Source of the DNA: Primulina eburnea
Lineage: Eukaryota; Streptophyta; Magnoliopsida; Lamiales; Gesneriaceae
Direction: 5' to 3'
DNA length: 64,000 bases
Assembly: GCF_022965805.1 (NCBI RefSeq)
Contig: NC_133104.1
Coordinates: forward strand, 25,416,069-25,480,068
Under the pieces are notes generated by a model. That model searched no databases, had not been told where the DNA came from, and was given only the letters and a program-made list of their open reading frames with translations. Numbering within the stretch: position 1 is the first letter of the stretch; the number at the start of each line of letters is the position of its first letter. This document shows positions 34,401 to 45,895 of the stretch, piece by piece. Position numbers and translations under genes: made by a program.

Positions 34401-35906
34401 TTCTGTTCGATGGGATTCAATTGTAAGCATCGGAAGGGAACAGAGAGTATCCGTATAGCTACTATTTTGTCCGAGCCAGTTTTGTATTCTCGGATTAGAG
34501 ATGCTCAGATGTCTGATTCTAAGATTCAGAAATTAGCTCGGTTGGCTGATGGAGATAATACTTCTGGTTTCCACTATCAGTCCGAGGGTCTTTTGTGCTT
34601 ATCTGGTCGTGTTGTTGTACCGGAAGATGACACTTTGAGGGAAGAGATTTTGTCCCAGGCTCATCGTAGCAAGTTGAGTGTTCATCCAGGGAGCAACAAG
34701 ATGTATAAGGATTTGAGGACTCGATTTTGGTGGAAAGGTATGAAACGTAATATTTATCAGTATGTCTCCAAGTGCCTTGTCTGTCAGCAGGTGAAGGCTG
34801 AGTATCGACGACCTGGAGGTTTGTTGCAGAATCTTCCTATTCCGGAGTGGAAGTGGGAGCATATCACGATGGACTTCGTGACTCACTTGCCTATGTCTGT
34901 GGGGAATAGAGATGCTATCTGGGTGGTAGTGGATCGACTTACTAAGTCTGCCCATTTTCTTCCGTATAACAGAGATTTCACTTTCGATCGGATGGCACGG
35001 TTGTACATTCAAGAGATTGTACGGTTTCATGGTGTGCCCGTGAGTATCGTTAGTGACAGAGATCCTCGATTTACATCTAGATTTTGGGGCAGCTTTCAGC
35101 AAGCTTTGGGCACTACCTTGAGTTTGAGTACTGCATATCACCCAGAGACTGACGGTCAGTCAGAGAGGACTATTCGTACTCTTGAGGATATGTTGAGATC
35201 TTGTGTGATGGATTTCGGGCCAGCTTGGCAGGATCATCTGCCGCTGATAGAGTTTGCATACAACAACAGTTTTCATAGGAGTATTGGTATGTCTCCGTTT
35301 GAAGCATTGTATGGTCGACGTTGTCGTACTCCTCTGTTCTGGGAAGAAGTCGGAGAACGACAGGTCGAGGGTCCAGAATTGATTCAGCAGGCCATGGACA
35401 AAGTTCTTGTGATCAAACAGCGGATTAAGACTGCTCAGGATCGACAAGCGAGTTATGCGAACTCCAAGCGCAGACCTCTTCATTTTGATGCAGGCGAGAA
35501 AGTGTTTCTCAAGGTATCACCTTTTCGGAGGATTCTGAGATTTGGACTCAAGGGTAAGCTATCTCCGAGATTCATTGGTCCTTTTGAGATCTTAGAATGT
35601 GTGGGAGATTTGGCCTATAGATTAGCTTTGCCACCGTATTTGTCTAGTGTTCACAATGTGTTTCATGTGTCCTTGTTGAGACGATACGTAGCGGATAAGT
35701 CTCATGTTTTGCATCCGACAGAAGTTCAGCTGAATCCGGATTTGTCTTTTGTGGAAAGACCGGTTTCGATCTTAGACCGGAAGGATAAGGTACTGCGGAA
35801 TAAGACTATTCCTCTTGTCTTAGTGCAGTGGCAGCGTCGAGGTACTGAAGAAGCTACTTGGGAACTAGAGAGTCGCATGCGGTCAGAGCATCCAGAGTTG
35901 TTCTAG
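31479..35906 (+). CDS. Element B gag-pol polyprotein (1475 aa, uninterrupted)
   Basis: One frame encodes all the Ty3/gypsy functions. Order by residue: Arg-rich N-terminus and gag domain (about 50-200), zinc knuckle [14 protein letters not shown] (281-294), aspartic protease with DTGA (D364), RT with FIDDILIYS (first catalytic Asp about 700), RNase H with YTDAS (D847), integrase zinc-binding domain from H1069, and a D,D35E core at D1132, D1193 and E1229. It ends in a chromodomain-like tail with [11 protein letters not shown], typical of chromoviruses that target heterochromatin. ATG at 31479 (MSGFDDD) is 70 bp after the PBS. No stop or shift is visible, so it may be active and could serve element C. 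Confidence 0.96.
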   Translation: MSGFDDDASSHGSIGRWGDRDDRERRREHRERRQHRRDEPRSFSMHRFLQMGPKPLSGGETPDVAENWLERMESCFKTFQCSAEQQIDTLDFLLEGGARKWWRSTSAPIVQRQGRVLWADFRAAFMLLYFPPALLQTKAIELINLKQGSLSVDEYQQKFFELLPYVPHVSDNAMAKYNHFLQGLNQEIYDRVVVCDDPTSYEGLVNRCRQAEGSLLRGRAMQSARPTSSLGPRAQAFKKAGSTSSSSGSGGVHHFGKKRGPCQHCGKDHPTERCRKVAGACYKCGEMGHMKRDCPQTGGGPGSGSQASVHQRPQQGQSTQGSNLRPRTQGQVFALNQDQAAEENERVIAGVFLLCGLPAYVLIDTGASHSFISARFAKRHKLPFTSLDVVVSVSTPMGHSVLAKRLVLGCPLEFEGNVLTANLMILVMEDFDCILGIDVLTVFRATVDCYQKFVQFRPVEGDSWFFYGEGARPPMPVVSALKACRALESGGEGYLIYAIDSSADSVGISDIPVVCDFPDVFPEEIPGFPPVREVDFGIDLVPGTAPISRAPYRLAPSEMQELKQQLQDLLDKGYIRPSVSPWGAPVLFVKKKDGSMRLCIDYRQLNRATIKNKYPLPRIDDLFDQLQGTSVYSKIDLRSGYHQLRIHQGDISKTAFRTRYGHYEFLVMPFGVTNAPAVFMDLMNRVFREFLDKFVVVFIDDILIYSHDQQEHAQHLRIILQTLRENQLYAKLSKCEFWIDRVVFLGHVISSKGVSVDPSKVEAVLNWSRPTTVAEIRSFLGLAGYYRRFIVNFSQIAKPLTQLTRKDVSFEWTSECEESFLELRRRLTSAPVLALPSGSGGFSVYTDASLQGLGCVLMQYEHVIAYASRQLKSHEENYPVHDLELAAIVFALKIWRHYLHGERFEIFTDHKSLKYLFTQAELNMRQRRWMDLLKDYDCEIKYHPGSANLTADALSRKVRLSALQTCAVSGIIQDFCSMGFNCKHRKGTESIRIATILSEPVLYSRIRDAQMSDSKIQKLARLADGDNTSGFHYQSEGLLCLSGRVVVPEDDTLREEILSQAHRSKLSVHPGSNKMYKDLRTRFWWKGMKRNIYQYVSKCLVCQQVKAEYRRPGGLLQNLPIPEWKWEHITMDFVTHLPMSVGNRDAIWVVVDRLTKSAHFLPYNRDFTFDRMARLYIQEIVRFHGVPVSIVSDRDPRFTSRFWGSFQQALGTTLSLSTAYHPETDGQSERTIRTLEDMLRSCVMDFGPAWQDHLPLIEFAYNNSFHRSIGMSPFEALYGRRCRTPLFWEEVGERQVEGPELIQQAMDKVLVIKQRIKTAQDRQASYANSKRRPLHFDAGEKVFLKVSPFRRILRFGLKGKLSPRFIGPFEILECVGDLAYRLALPPYLSSVHNVFHVSLLRRYVADKSHVLHPTEVQLNPDLSFVERPVSILDRKDKVLRNKTIPLVLVQWQRRGTEEATWELESRMRSEHPELF

Positions 35907-36045
35907 TTGTTGTATTTTCAGTAATGATTGTAATTTCAGTTATACTTTCAGTTGTAATTCATTCTTAAGTTGAATGTATTGTTGTTCAGAATTGTCATTC
36001 TTCAGACTCGATTTCGCGGACGAAATCCTTTTTAGGGGGGGAGAA

Positions 36046-37290
36046 TGTAGTATCCCGATGCCTAATTTGAGTTAATTATTGGATTAAATATATTTCGGTG
36101 GGATCGGAAGGACCGAACAGAGTTCGGATCGTCCGAAGCGGGTTCGGATCGTCCGAAGAGGGTTCGAATCGTCCGAAGACAGGTGGCTGGACACGTGGAA
36201 GACATGCAGAGTTCGGATCGTCCGATCAGGGTTCGGATCGTCCGAAGACAGGTGTCTGGACACGTGGAAGACATGCAGGGTTCGGATCGTCCGATAAGGG
36301 TTCGGAAAGTCCGAAGTGTACAGTGGATCGGATCGTCCGGAGTGGATCGGATCGTCCGATCGTTGTCTATAAATAGAGGCGCGAGGCCTCACTTTTTACT
36401 CGCCAATTCCGAGTGTTCCAGAGCGTTTTAGTCGTTTCTGATGGGTTTCTAGTCTTTTCCCGAGGTTTAGGCACTAGCGGGGAGCTACTGGTTTTGTAGC
36501 GGAGCTGTGCTCTAGTTGGGAGCTAGCGGCATCAGTGGGCTGACTACGGACGCAGACTTGATTCTAGGACTGATTGCTAGGATCTACTGGTTTGAGGTAC
36601 GAAAGTACTATCCGAGATAGCAGGATTGAGTATGCTTTACTATGTGTTGCATGTTTATATGTTGCATTATTATCTGTCATATGATGCATGGTTTATTATG
36701 CGGCATTTGCATAATCATGTTGAGCCTGATTATCTTTGAGATAGCCTGTTGAGAGGGTGCTCAGCCCTCGTTTGTTGTGGATGGTTGGACCCCGTTGGCC
36801 GACGGTGGTCAGGTCACCGGTATATCCACAGGTTTATTTTGGTATGGGAGCCACCTCCTGGTGCGACGGCGCAGAGTGCTACATACCTTGACGTCATTTA
36901 CCTGAGCAGTATTTCGTTATACCCAGATCCTGGTATCCAGTACATTTTGCATACATGCATGTCATAGTCTTGTATACTCATGCTTTCGGTGCTGAGCGTT
37001 TTATGCTCACGTCCTCGGTTTATCTCTGTTTTGGACACCCTATTCGATGGGGTAGGTCTCAGGTTGGACGGTCCAGGAGGGAGTGGACAGGGAGCTGGCA
37101 GAGGTTGACCTGTAGTTGTTGGTATTTTGTTTTTGGTATTTAGTTCGATCTGGTTGTTTAAGTATTTTGTACTTACAGATTCGATTGGGTTGTATTACTG
37201 TTTTTCCGCTGTTTACCTGATTCAGTTTTAAATGATAATTTTGCATGCTTAAGTTCTGATTAGTAGGTGATTCTGGAACGGGTCACTACA
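36046..37290 (+). repeat. Element B 3' LTR
   Basis: 1245 bp and uninterrupted, preceded by a purine tract (36031-36045) after the CGCGGACGAAATCC motif common before gypsy 3' LTRs. TATA box 36368-36376. One dyad is damaged (TCCGGAG for TCCGAAG near 36338). Ends at 37290, followed by TSD ATGTG. Confidence 0.96.
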
Positions 37291-38590
37291 ATGTGGGTGC
37301 CTAGTGTTGGTTCGATCAGATAGGATATTTTGACAGAGGCACACGCATCTCCGTATTCCATTCACCCAGGAGGTACCAAGATGTACAAAGACCTACAGTT
37401 ATTGTATTGGTGGCCAGGGATGAAGCGAGACATCCGTAGATTCGTATCAGAATGTCTCACTTGTCAGCAAGTAAAAGCTGAACATCAGAGACCAGCAGGG
37501 TTGGTTAAGTCACTCCCCATTCCCGAGTGGAAGTGGGAGAACATTACTATGGATTTCGTGGTTGGGTTGCCGAGATCAGTCAGAGGATCGAATTCTATTT
37601 GGGTTATAATGGACCGACTCACTAAATCAGCGCATTTCCTACCAGTGAAGACGACTTTCTCCATGACGCAGTATGCAGAGCTTTCTCAGGGAGATAGTTC
37701 GTTTACATGGATTTCCAGTTTCAATTGTGTCCGACAGGGACCCAAGGTTTACGTCGTCCTTCTGGAAGAGCTTACATGCGGCCATGGGCACAAAGTTGCT
37801 TTTCAGTACAGCTTTTCACCCGCAGACAGATGTGCAGTTTGAGCGAGTGATTCAGATTTTAAAGGATTTGCTGAGAGCTTGCATGATTGATTTTCAAGGA
37901 ACTTGGGAGTCTAGACTACCTCTAGTGGAGTACACGTACAACAACAGCTTCCAAGCATCTATTGGTATGGCTCCCTATGAGGCGTTGTACGGGAGGAAGT
38001 GCAGATCACCAGTTCATTGGGATGAAGTTGGTGAGAGGACAGAACTTGGTCCGGAGATAGTTCAACAGACTGCAGACGTGGTGGTCAAGATTCGTGAGAG
38101 AATGAAGACTGCCCAAAGCCGTCAAAAGAGCTATGCCGATAAAAAGAGAAGAGATCTCGAGTTTGCCGTAGGAGATCACGTTTTTATCAAGATAGCACCT
38201 ATGAAGGGTTATGATATTTGGAAAGAGAGGCAAACTGAGTCCGAGGTTCATTGGGCCGTTCGAGATTTTGGACAGAGTTGGGACACTAGCCTATCGTGTT
38301 GCCCTTCCGCCGAATCTGGCTGGGGTGCACAATGTGTTCCATGTCTCGATGCTGAGGAATACCTGGCGAATCCTTCGCATACTCTGAGTTATGAGCCGTT
38401 GCAGCGTGCTCCAGACCTGTCTTATGAGGAGAGACCAGTCCAAATCCTAGACAGGCAAGAGCGTAGGCTTCGGAACAAAGTGACTAAGCTAGTCAAAGTT
38501 CGGTGGCTAAACCAATCAGTGGAAGAGGCCACATGGGAGTCAGAGACAGATATGAGAATTCGCTACCCGGAGTTGTTCGGTAAGACTTAA
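37291..38590 (+). pseudogene. Element A integrase (3' part of pol)
   Basis: Continues the A pol frame after B. Zinc-binding domain: HPGGTKMYKDLQLLYWW with [11 protein letters not shown]; catalytic core: [22 protein letters not shown], then HPQTD with QFERVI where relatives have QSERVI. The tail ends EEATWESETDMRIRYPELF. Breaks: an in-frame TAG near 37320, a frameshift near 37680, and further shifts around 38210-38340 in the C-terminal domain. The GAGGACGAAATT motif and purine tract (38611-38626) follow. Confidence 0.9.
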
Positions 38591-38626
38591 TTTCGAGGAC
38601 GAAATTTTTATAAGTGGGGGAGGAAC

Positions 38627-41310
38627 TGTAGTGCCCAAATTCAGTACACGTATGACCCATGCATTCATTTAATTATTAGACCATTTAATTATTTTCAAAT
38701 GAGTTTTAGCCATGAATAATTTATGAAAATGCATTATTTTAAATTATTCATGTTTATGGGATGCACGTTAAAATGTCTTTTTCAAGTTTGATGTTTCAGG
38801 CGATTATTCGAGGCGGGATCGAGGAAGAGACCGGTGACGATTGTGACAATTTAAAACATGGTATTTTACTCTAAGTTGAAGATGGGGAATTTTTAATAAG
38901 TTATTAAGTTTTAATATTTTAAAGTATTATTATGTATTTAGTGATTTAAGAGTTTAAAATTTTAAAAATTGGTGTGTGATCATTTTATGGAAGAGTTTTG
39001 AGCAAATTATTAGGTGTTAACTTTTAATTAGTATTTAATTTAGTTACTTTAGCACAAATTTCTTCTAAATTAAAAACACACACACTCACACACACCTACA
39101 CATTTTTACACACACTAAACACACACATTCAGATTTTCATATTTTTAAAAAGAGAGAAAATTAGGGTTCTCTTTCCCCAAGAACAGCCGCCCCTTTCTCT
39201 GATTATTTCCAGCAAGATTTTTGTCGAGTTTCCTCAAAGAAATCGTTGCACGATCGTTCCGGATCAACCTCGCTCTCATCTCCGCTTTGATATCGCCGGT
39301 CCGGTAACGTTTATCATCAAAAAGCACGTATAATCTGTTCTTTCTGCATCGATCTTGTCATAGTATGCGTCGTGTTATTTTATACGTGAAAATCCATGTG
39401 TGACGTTCGTCGTTTGAGCGAAAAATAGTTTGAATGCGTTTGAAATACTTTTTAGATCTGAAATCTCGCAACTTACTGTTCTGATAAAAACTGCGATTTT
39501 TCTGTCGGGATTTTGAGAAAACTTTCAACTAGAAAATTGTAGAACTTTTTGATACCTTCGATTTGGTATAAAATTCAAGATTTTTGGATGAAAATGGAGT
39601 GAGTTTTGATGTTTTTCGTGGGACTGCTCAAACTGCGACTTTTACGAAAATTGTGTTCTTGTAGTTTTTGTTGCAGGCTTCGTTGGGGATCGACGGGTGA
39701 TCGTTGCTGCGTCTAGGTATGATTAGTATGATGTTGGGATGTTATTTGATATGTCGTATAGTGTCGATAGGCACTCAAATGCGTTAGGAGTCGTGGGAAA
39801 CAAATTGGTGTCAATTGCTATGCTTTGAATTGTATGTGTTGTAAGGTGAACTCATTGCTTTGGGTGTTTGTACGAATTTGGTTGATGTTATGGCATGCTA
39901 AGGTGGGTCTCGGGGTGTCGTTTCATAGTCCGTGTAATCGAGTCTAGGATGTTAAGCAAAGCATGTACAGAAATTTCGTAAGTTCGCGACCACAGTAGGT
40001 ACACGGACCCTGGCACGGGGTCCGTGCCCCTCCCCTTTCCGAGTACCCCCTTCACAGTAGGTACACGAACCCTGACCCGGACCTATAGACGTGGTCCGTG
40101 CCCTTCTTTTTCGACACACACACCGGGCAGTACCTACACGGACCCTGTCACGGGGTTCGTGCCTTTGCTTTCCTTCGATGTCTATTTCCAGAGCCTACAC
40201 GGACCCCTACACGGTTGTAGGTACGGGGTCCGTGTCCTTCGTTTTTGGGAAAAAAATAATTTAGTATGCTTTGAGGTTAGACGTCATGGTTTAGTGCAAG
40301 GATTATCAAGGTCGTGTCATGGGAAATTTTAGAATGTCCTAAGTAATGATTGAACTCGAGAGTAAGTATGATTTCTACGCTAAGTTATGCAAGTTAAGTA
40401 TGCAAATTCATGCTAGTAGGTGCAGCAACGGCCCCAGTTGAAGTCCAACGAATCCCTCAATGCCAGGTAAGTATGTATGACGTGCAAAGTAAATATCTTA
40501 AGTTTTTGAGGTATGCTAAATGTCTTGTGACCAAATTATGAATGGGTTTGGAAGTCGGTGAACGTGGCCGAGGACCTCTCCGCCCCGTTAAATTATGAAT
40601 GGGTTAGATCGTGGTTGGAAAGCGTTAAATTATGAACGGGGACCAACCAGCCCGTTAAATTATGAACGGGGATCTCATGTATACGGCAGTGGATACGTCC
40701 CTGTCAGCCCAGTACTGTGGTGTGTCTGATCAGGCGTTTATTATGTATGGGTCACTTGCTTTGAAACATCCTCAACGAAAAATGATGAAATCATGTATGT
40801 TTTAGTATGCTCAAGTATGCAGTTATGATTATGAAAGTTTCACGTTATGGCACGTCTATATATGTATGCAAGTTCAAGTTATTATGCAAGCTCAAGTTTC
40901 AAGTTATGTACGTCTTATTTTAAAGTTGCATGCGATTTTATTATGTAGTACTCGTTATCCCAGTTTATACGTGTTGAGTCTTTAGACTCACTAGACTTGA
41001 TCGATGCAGGTGACTAGATGAGGAGACGGGAGGTGGCGACCAAGGGGCAGGCTTGGACTGAGTGGGAGGCTAGACCCGAGGACCGCCTACGTTCTTTTAA
41101 GATTTTAAGCATGAAAACATTTACACTCTGATTTTACGATTTGAATGTTAGATATTATGAGGCAGCTTTTCTTTTAGCAAATTTTAGTGGCGACATTGAT
41201 TTCAAATACTATTTTGATGAATGATGAGTGACGACCGTATGGATGTTTATATTCAAGAAAATTTTTAATTTTTCCGCAAATTTTAAATATGAAAAGTACG
41301 GTTCGTTACA
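38627..41310 (+). repeat. Element A 3' LTR
   Basis: 2684 bp, from TGTAGTGCCC to TTCGTTACA, followed by TSD ATTAT. Dyad block about 40000-40225, stem-loop 40975-40990. A 21-bp length difference from the 5' LTR comes from small indels, several in the dyad block. Confidence 0.95.
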
Positions 41311-43432
41311 ATTATCGTCGTTTTATTTCAGACTTTTCCAAGATTGCCCTGCCGTTAACCAATTTGACGAGAAAGACTGTGAAGTTTGAGTAGTCCAATG
41401 AATGCCAGAGTGGATTCCAAGAGTTGAAAGATAGGTTGACGTCAGCTCCTGTACTTGCATTGCCCAGTGGTTCAGAGGACTTTGTTGTTTTTACCGATGC
41501 GTCAAAGAAGGGCGTCGGTGCAGTGCTGATGCAACGTGGAAAAGTTATAGCTTATGCATCTCGCCAGCTGAAGGACTACGAGAAGAATTATCCTACGCAT
41601 GATCTAGAATTGGAAGCTGTGGTTTTCGCCCTGAAAATATGGAGACATTATTCATATGGCGAAAAGTGTGAAATTTTCAATGACCACAAGAGTTTAAAGT
41701 ACTTGTTTTCTCAGAAAGAACTCAATATGCGACAGAGAAGGTGGTTAGAGCTTGTCAAAGACTATGATCTGACTATTAGTTACCACCCAGGGAAAACGAA
41801 AGTTGTAGCAGATGCATTGAGCCATAAGTCAAGTTCTTCTTTGAGTTATATGATTCAGCAGCCGTTGTTGTTAGACTTGCAATGAGAGGAGATAGCTTTG
41901 GTGGTTCCGGGAACCACTGCTCGCTTTTCTTTGGTCATTCGTGCTACATTGACGGACAGGATCCGTAGAGAGCAGGCTAATGATGTACAATTGATAGAGA
42001 TGAGAGCCTGAGCAGAGGAGAGAGGTAATTCAGAGTTTGAGATGAATGGAAATGGTTTGATGACATTCAGAGGCCGTATTTGCGTTCCTGTTGGTGATAT
42101 ATTCGAAGAGACGTCTTGACGGAGGCACATACCGCGCCATACTCGATACAACAAGGTAGCACCAAGATGTATCAGGATCTTCGTAGACTCTATTGATGGC
42201 CAGGTATGAAGAAGGATATTGCCATGTTTATTTCTCAGTGCCTAACTTGTCAGCAGGTGAAAATTGAACATCAGAGACCTGCTGGGACATTGCTATCATT
42301 GCCGATTCCTCATTGGAAATGGGAGCATATTACGATGGACATCGTGACTGGTCTTCCCAGAACGTAGAAAGGTTTTAACTCTATTTGGGTTATTGTTGAT
42401 CGGTTGACCAAGTCAGCGCATTTTTTCCCAGTCAAGATGACGTATTCCATGAACCAGTATGCCGAAGAGTACATAGCTGAGATTGTTAGACTTCATGGTG
42501 TTCCTGTGTCGATCGTATCTGATCGTGACCCTAGATTTACTTCAGAGTTTTGGAAGAGCTTGCACAGAGCTATGGGTACACGGTTAGCATTCAGTACAGC
42601 ATATCACCCCCAGAGCGACGGTCAATCAGAGAGAGTTATTCAGATTTTAGAGGATATGCTCAGAGCTTGTACTATTGATTATCCTGGTATCTGGGATTCC
42701 AAATTGCCTCTTGTTGAGTTCACGTACAATAATAGCTACCAAGCGACGATTGGCATGGCACCGTATGAAGCACTTTATGGCAGGAAGTGTAGATCTCCAT
42801 TGTATTGGGATGAGATTGCTGAGAGGAAGATGTTGGGTCCAGAGTTGGTCCAACAGACAGCTGATGTTGTTGCTGTTATTCAAGAAAGAATGAAGACAGC
42901 GCAATCAAGACAGAAGAGTTATGCTGATGTGATACGAAGGCCGTTGCAGTTTGAGGTTGGTGATCACGTGTTCTTGAAGATAGCACCTCTAAAGGGTGTG
43001 ATGCGGTTTGGCAAGAAGGGAAAGTTGAGTCCGAGATTTATTGGCCCATTTGAGATCTTGGATAGAGTTGGTGATCGAGCTTACAGGTTAGCCCTACCGC
43101 CAGATCTTGATAGAGTTCATAATTATTTTCATGTCTCCATGCTCAGGAAGTATATTGTGAATCCTTCCCATGTTCTTCGTCACGAGCCATTGGATTTGAC
43201 GCCGAATTTGACGTACCAAGAGATTCCAGTCCAGATTTTGGGCCGCAAAGTTAAAGTGTTGAGAAACAAAGAGATCGGCATTGTTAAAGTCCTTTGGAGG
43301 AATCATTTGATTGAAGAAGCCACGTGGGAACCAGAGGATGAGATGAAAGAGAAGTATCCTGAGTTGTTTGCGCAGTGATGTCAATTTCGAGGACGAAATT
43401 TTGAGGACGAAATTCCTTTAAGGAGGGGAGAT
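41311..43432 (+). pseudogene. Element F RNase H and integrase (3' part of pol) and purine tract
   Basis: RNase H resumes at 41316 ([14 protein letters not shown]), with [14 protein letters not shown] and [14 protein letters not shown]. Integrase: [12 protein letters not shown] near 42245, [35 protein letters not shown], and the tail EEATWEPEDEMKEKYPELF ending at 43378. Stops near 41392, 42010, 42196 and 42366 fit G-to-A or C-to-T changes at Trp, Arg or Gln codons. GAGGACGAAATT occurs twice before the purine tract (43417-43432). Confidence 0.9.
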
Positions 43433-43554
43433 TGTAATAGCCAAGTCTGGTGAACGGTACGGTTTAAGATTTCGTATGATTATTGACTATTTGGTTAACT
43501 TTAAGTATAGTTTTGATGTTAAGAGATGCGATTTCTGGTTTATAGTATTGTTGA
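43433..43554 (+). repeat. Start of element F 3' LTR (first 122 bp only)
   Basis: TGTAATAGCC... matches the start of the minus LTR at 45297-45176 base for base with few changes, then breaks at about 43554 into a pol fragment. The rest of this LTR is missing. Confidence 0.85.
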
Positions 43555-44450
43555 AGGATGACGAGAAGAATTATCCCACCCACGATCTTGAGTTGGCTGC
43601 AGTGGTCTTTGCATTGAAATATGGAGGAATTATCTGTATGGCGAGAAATGTGAAGTTTTCACAGACCATAAGAGCTTGTAATATTTATTCTCTCAGAAGG
43701 AACTCAATATACGGCAGAGGAGGTGGTTAGAACTTGTTAAAGATTATGATGTGACCATTAGCTACCACCCAGGTAAAGAAAACGTGGTTGCAGATTCTTT
43801 GAGCCGTAAGTCAGTTTATTCTTTGAGTTCATTGATTCAGGAGTCGTTGTTATTGGATCTTCAGATAAGCGAGATTGCTATAGTAGAGCAAGGGACCATC
43901 GCTAGACTTTCAGCTTTGGTTATTCGACCTACGTTGACAGATAGGATACGACGGGAGCAACCTAATGACAATCAGTTGATGAAATTGCGATCTAAAGCCG
44001 ATGAGAAAGGAAATACAAGTTTGCGTTGAACACTGATGATTTGTTAACGTTTAGAGGTCGGATATGTGTTCCAAGTGGTGATGACATTCGACGGGATGTT
44101 TTGACAGAGGCTCATATCGCGCCATACTCGATACATCTAGGTAGCACAAAGATGTATCAGGATCTCCGATGTCTCTACTGGTGGCCAGGTATGAAAAGGG
44201 ACATCACAAAGTTTATATCCGAATGCCTAACATGTCAGCAGGTAAAGATTGAGCATCAAAGACCTGCTGGAACTTTGTAATCCCTCCCAATACCTCAGTG
44301 GAAGTGGGAGCACATCACTATGGACTTCGTAACGGGACTTCCAAGAACACCAAAGGGTTACAACTCCATTTAGGTGATTGTTGATAGGTTAACCAAGTCG
44401 GCTCAATTTCTTCCGGTCAAGACAAGGTTTACAATGAACCAGTATGCTGA
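43555..44450 (+). pseudogene. Extra Gypsy F-type pol fragment (RNase H to integrase core)
   Basis: A second, diverged copy of the same pol region: [20 protein letters not shown] (RNase H), then [28 protein letters not shown] and TMDFVTGLP, ending NQYAE in the integrase core at 44450. It carries stops and frameshifts (near 43620, 44029 and 44279). It has no LTR, PBS or purine tract of its own and is joined on the right to an LTR in opposite orientation. Confidence 0.85.
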
Positions 44451-45297
44451 ATTCTACAACAATAAACCAAATATTGCACCATTAATAACCCAATAATCAA
44501 ACAACCAAACCAATAAATCCATAAAACTAACACACTCAATAATCCATAATTTCTCCCAACACCAAAAACCAAGAACAAACTATACCACAAGCTTACCTTA
44601 GCTCCTTGAACCCAAAAGAACCTTGTTCTCACTTCAATAATCCAACAATAGGCTTGAATCAAAAAAAGGAAGGAAAGAAATGTAGGAACCCTAGTCTCAC
44701 TTGAGCTGCAAACCGAAAAAAGTGGAGAGAAATGAGGGAAAAGTGAACCAACTCATGTATTATATCACTTGATCTCGAAAAAACGCTTTTACTATTCACG
44801 CACCGCGGGTGCGCTCCAAAATACACCGCGGGTGCGCTAGGAATTCTGTAACACTTCCGAAAATCCAAAGTGACGACCGCGGGTGTGTTGCTCAACAGAC
44901 CGCGGGTGCGGTCTGGCCTCTGCCCAAACACCGCAGGTGCGTTGGCTAACTGACCGCGGATGCGGTCACCTCTGTAGCCAACAACAAACTTTTGCAACAA
45001 AAATCGAATTGCAACGCTGCTTCTCCTCATAATCTGGCAACACTCCCAACAAGAAAGTTGCAACTCTATAATTTATCAAACCACCTCAATTGGCCACATA
45101 CCAATTGGCTCAACATACGAATTACCATGAATTAAATCGCAACAACGCTACAATACAACTACACATCATCTAATATCAACAATACTATAAACCATAAATC
45201 GCATCTATTAACATCAAAACTATGCTTAAACTTAACCAAATAGTCAATAATCATACGAAATCTTAAACCGTACCGTTCACCATGCTTGGTTATTACA
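44451..45297 (-). repeat. Family-F LTR, first ~847 bp, minus orientation
   Basis: On the minus strand it starts TGTAATAACCAAG at 45297 and runs to 44451, overlapping the truncated plus LTR (17138-17466). It carries the GC-rich dyad block (44801-44968) and a TATAATA box (44758-44764, minus). The LTR's second half is absent. Its start is the right-hand end of the composite insertion, next to TSD TCGTG in Copia. Confidence 0.85.
44801..44968 (-). promoter_or_regulatory. CACCGCGGGTGCG-type dyad block of LTR F
   Basis: Six copies, including two perfect dyads: 44898-44913 (GACCGC-GGGT-GCGGTC) and 44952-44967 (centre GGAT). The motif is the one in LTR D, though the surrounding LTR sequences are not alike. 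The block ends 37 bp upstream of the TATA-like box on the minus strand. Confidence 0.72.
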
Positions 45298-45895
45298 TCG
45301 TGGTTACTCAGTTGTGCAATGGTTTTGAAATTAAGGTGGTTCACCGTTTTATGTCATAACCATTTCTTAGATTGATTTGAAGCGACAAAACAAATTGATT
45401 CATTGAGTTGATTGCTCCAACTTAATTTATGTGTTTCCACATCTATTTCATGTCATTATGATATCACAAGTTATATTTTTAACAGTGCATGTATGTTAAT
45501 TAAATTCAACTAGGTGATTATGATAACATAATTGACTGATGTTAATTAAATTATATTTCAAATTATCCACAAGTAAGACATCGTCGATAATAATGTTATT
45601 ATGGATAATTTTACCCTTACCCATGGTTTTACCTTGAGAGGCGTCTCCAAAACTGATTTTGGGACCTGGGTATTTGACTAGTTGCGATATTAATTTTGCA
45701 TTTCCAGTCATGCGTCTTGAAAATCCATTTTCCAAGTACCATACTGAGTTTCTGGTCAGTTTTTTGTAACCTGTAATCAAAAATAATAAATAAATTTTGG
45801 TACCCAAATCTATTTGGGTCCTAAACTGATTAGTCCTTTAGGAACCCATAATTGGATCAGTCAAACAACATTTTTAGTCGTTGTGTTCCAAATAG
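45298..45895 (-). pseudogene. Ty1/copia remnant: protease and GAG-pre-integrase
   Basis: The minus strand encodes, from 45800 down, NSVWYLENGFSRRMTG (the protease motif, with DSG changed to ENG, so the catalytic Asp is lost), GPKISFGDASQG, DDVLLVDNLKYNLINISQLC, then HLNFKTIAQLSNH at 45300. It continues in frame into 5570 once the composite is removed. Gag is absent: the remnant breaks off at about 45895. Confidence 0.88.

Larger units (their letters stand above)
27074..37290 (+). mobile_element. Gypsy element B, full-length with open gag-pol (TSD ATGTG)
   Basis: LTRs of 1245 bp each: 27074-31393, once C and one TSD copy are removed, and 36046-37290. The TSD ATGTG at 27069-27073 and 37291-37295 is perfect. 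The LTRs differ at about four positions by eye, so the insertion is young. PBS 31398-31409, gag-pol 31479-35906, purine tract 36031-36045. The one visible defect is the 3-kb C insertion in the 5' LTR, downstream of the TATA box, which would lie in the transcript leader. Confidence 0.97.
20776..41310 (+). mobile_element. Gypsy element A, full-length but defective (TSD ATTAT)
   Basis: LTRs 20776-23480 (2705 bp) and 38627-41310 (2684 bp) are bounded by TGTAGTGCCC and ...TTCGTTACA (TATA instead of TACA in the 5' copy). TSD ATTAT is perfect at 20771-20775 and 41311-41315, and removing A restores the F RT/RNase H frame. PBS is at 23483 and the purine tract at 38611-38626. Interior: gag, an intron-like insertion, protease-RT-RNase H, then element B, then integrase. 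Stops and shifts make it non-autonomous. Without B it is about 10.3 kb. Confidence 0.96.
5571..45297. mobile_element. Composite family-F Gypsy insertion in Copia (imperfect TSD TCTTG/TCGTG)
   Basis: The Copia frame is split between 5566-5570 (TCTTG) and 45298-45302 (TCGTG), a 5-bp TSD with one mismatch. Removing everything between restores the Copia reading frame. Termini are TGTAACGACC at 5571 and ...GGTTATTACA at 45297. Inside, in order: a fold-back repeat cluster, minus-strand F-type pol and gag (F', 6400-17137, holding D), a truncated plus-strand F LTR and gag-pol (17138-43432, holding A, B and C), the first 122 bp of a plus LTR, a plus pol fragment (43555-44450) and a minus LTR start (44451-45297). 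The order shows inversions or inter-element recombination after or during insertion. Confidence 0.7.
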
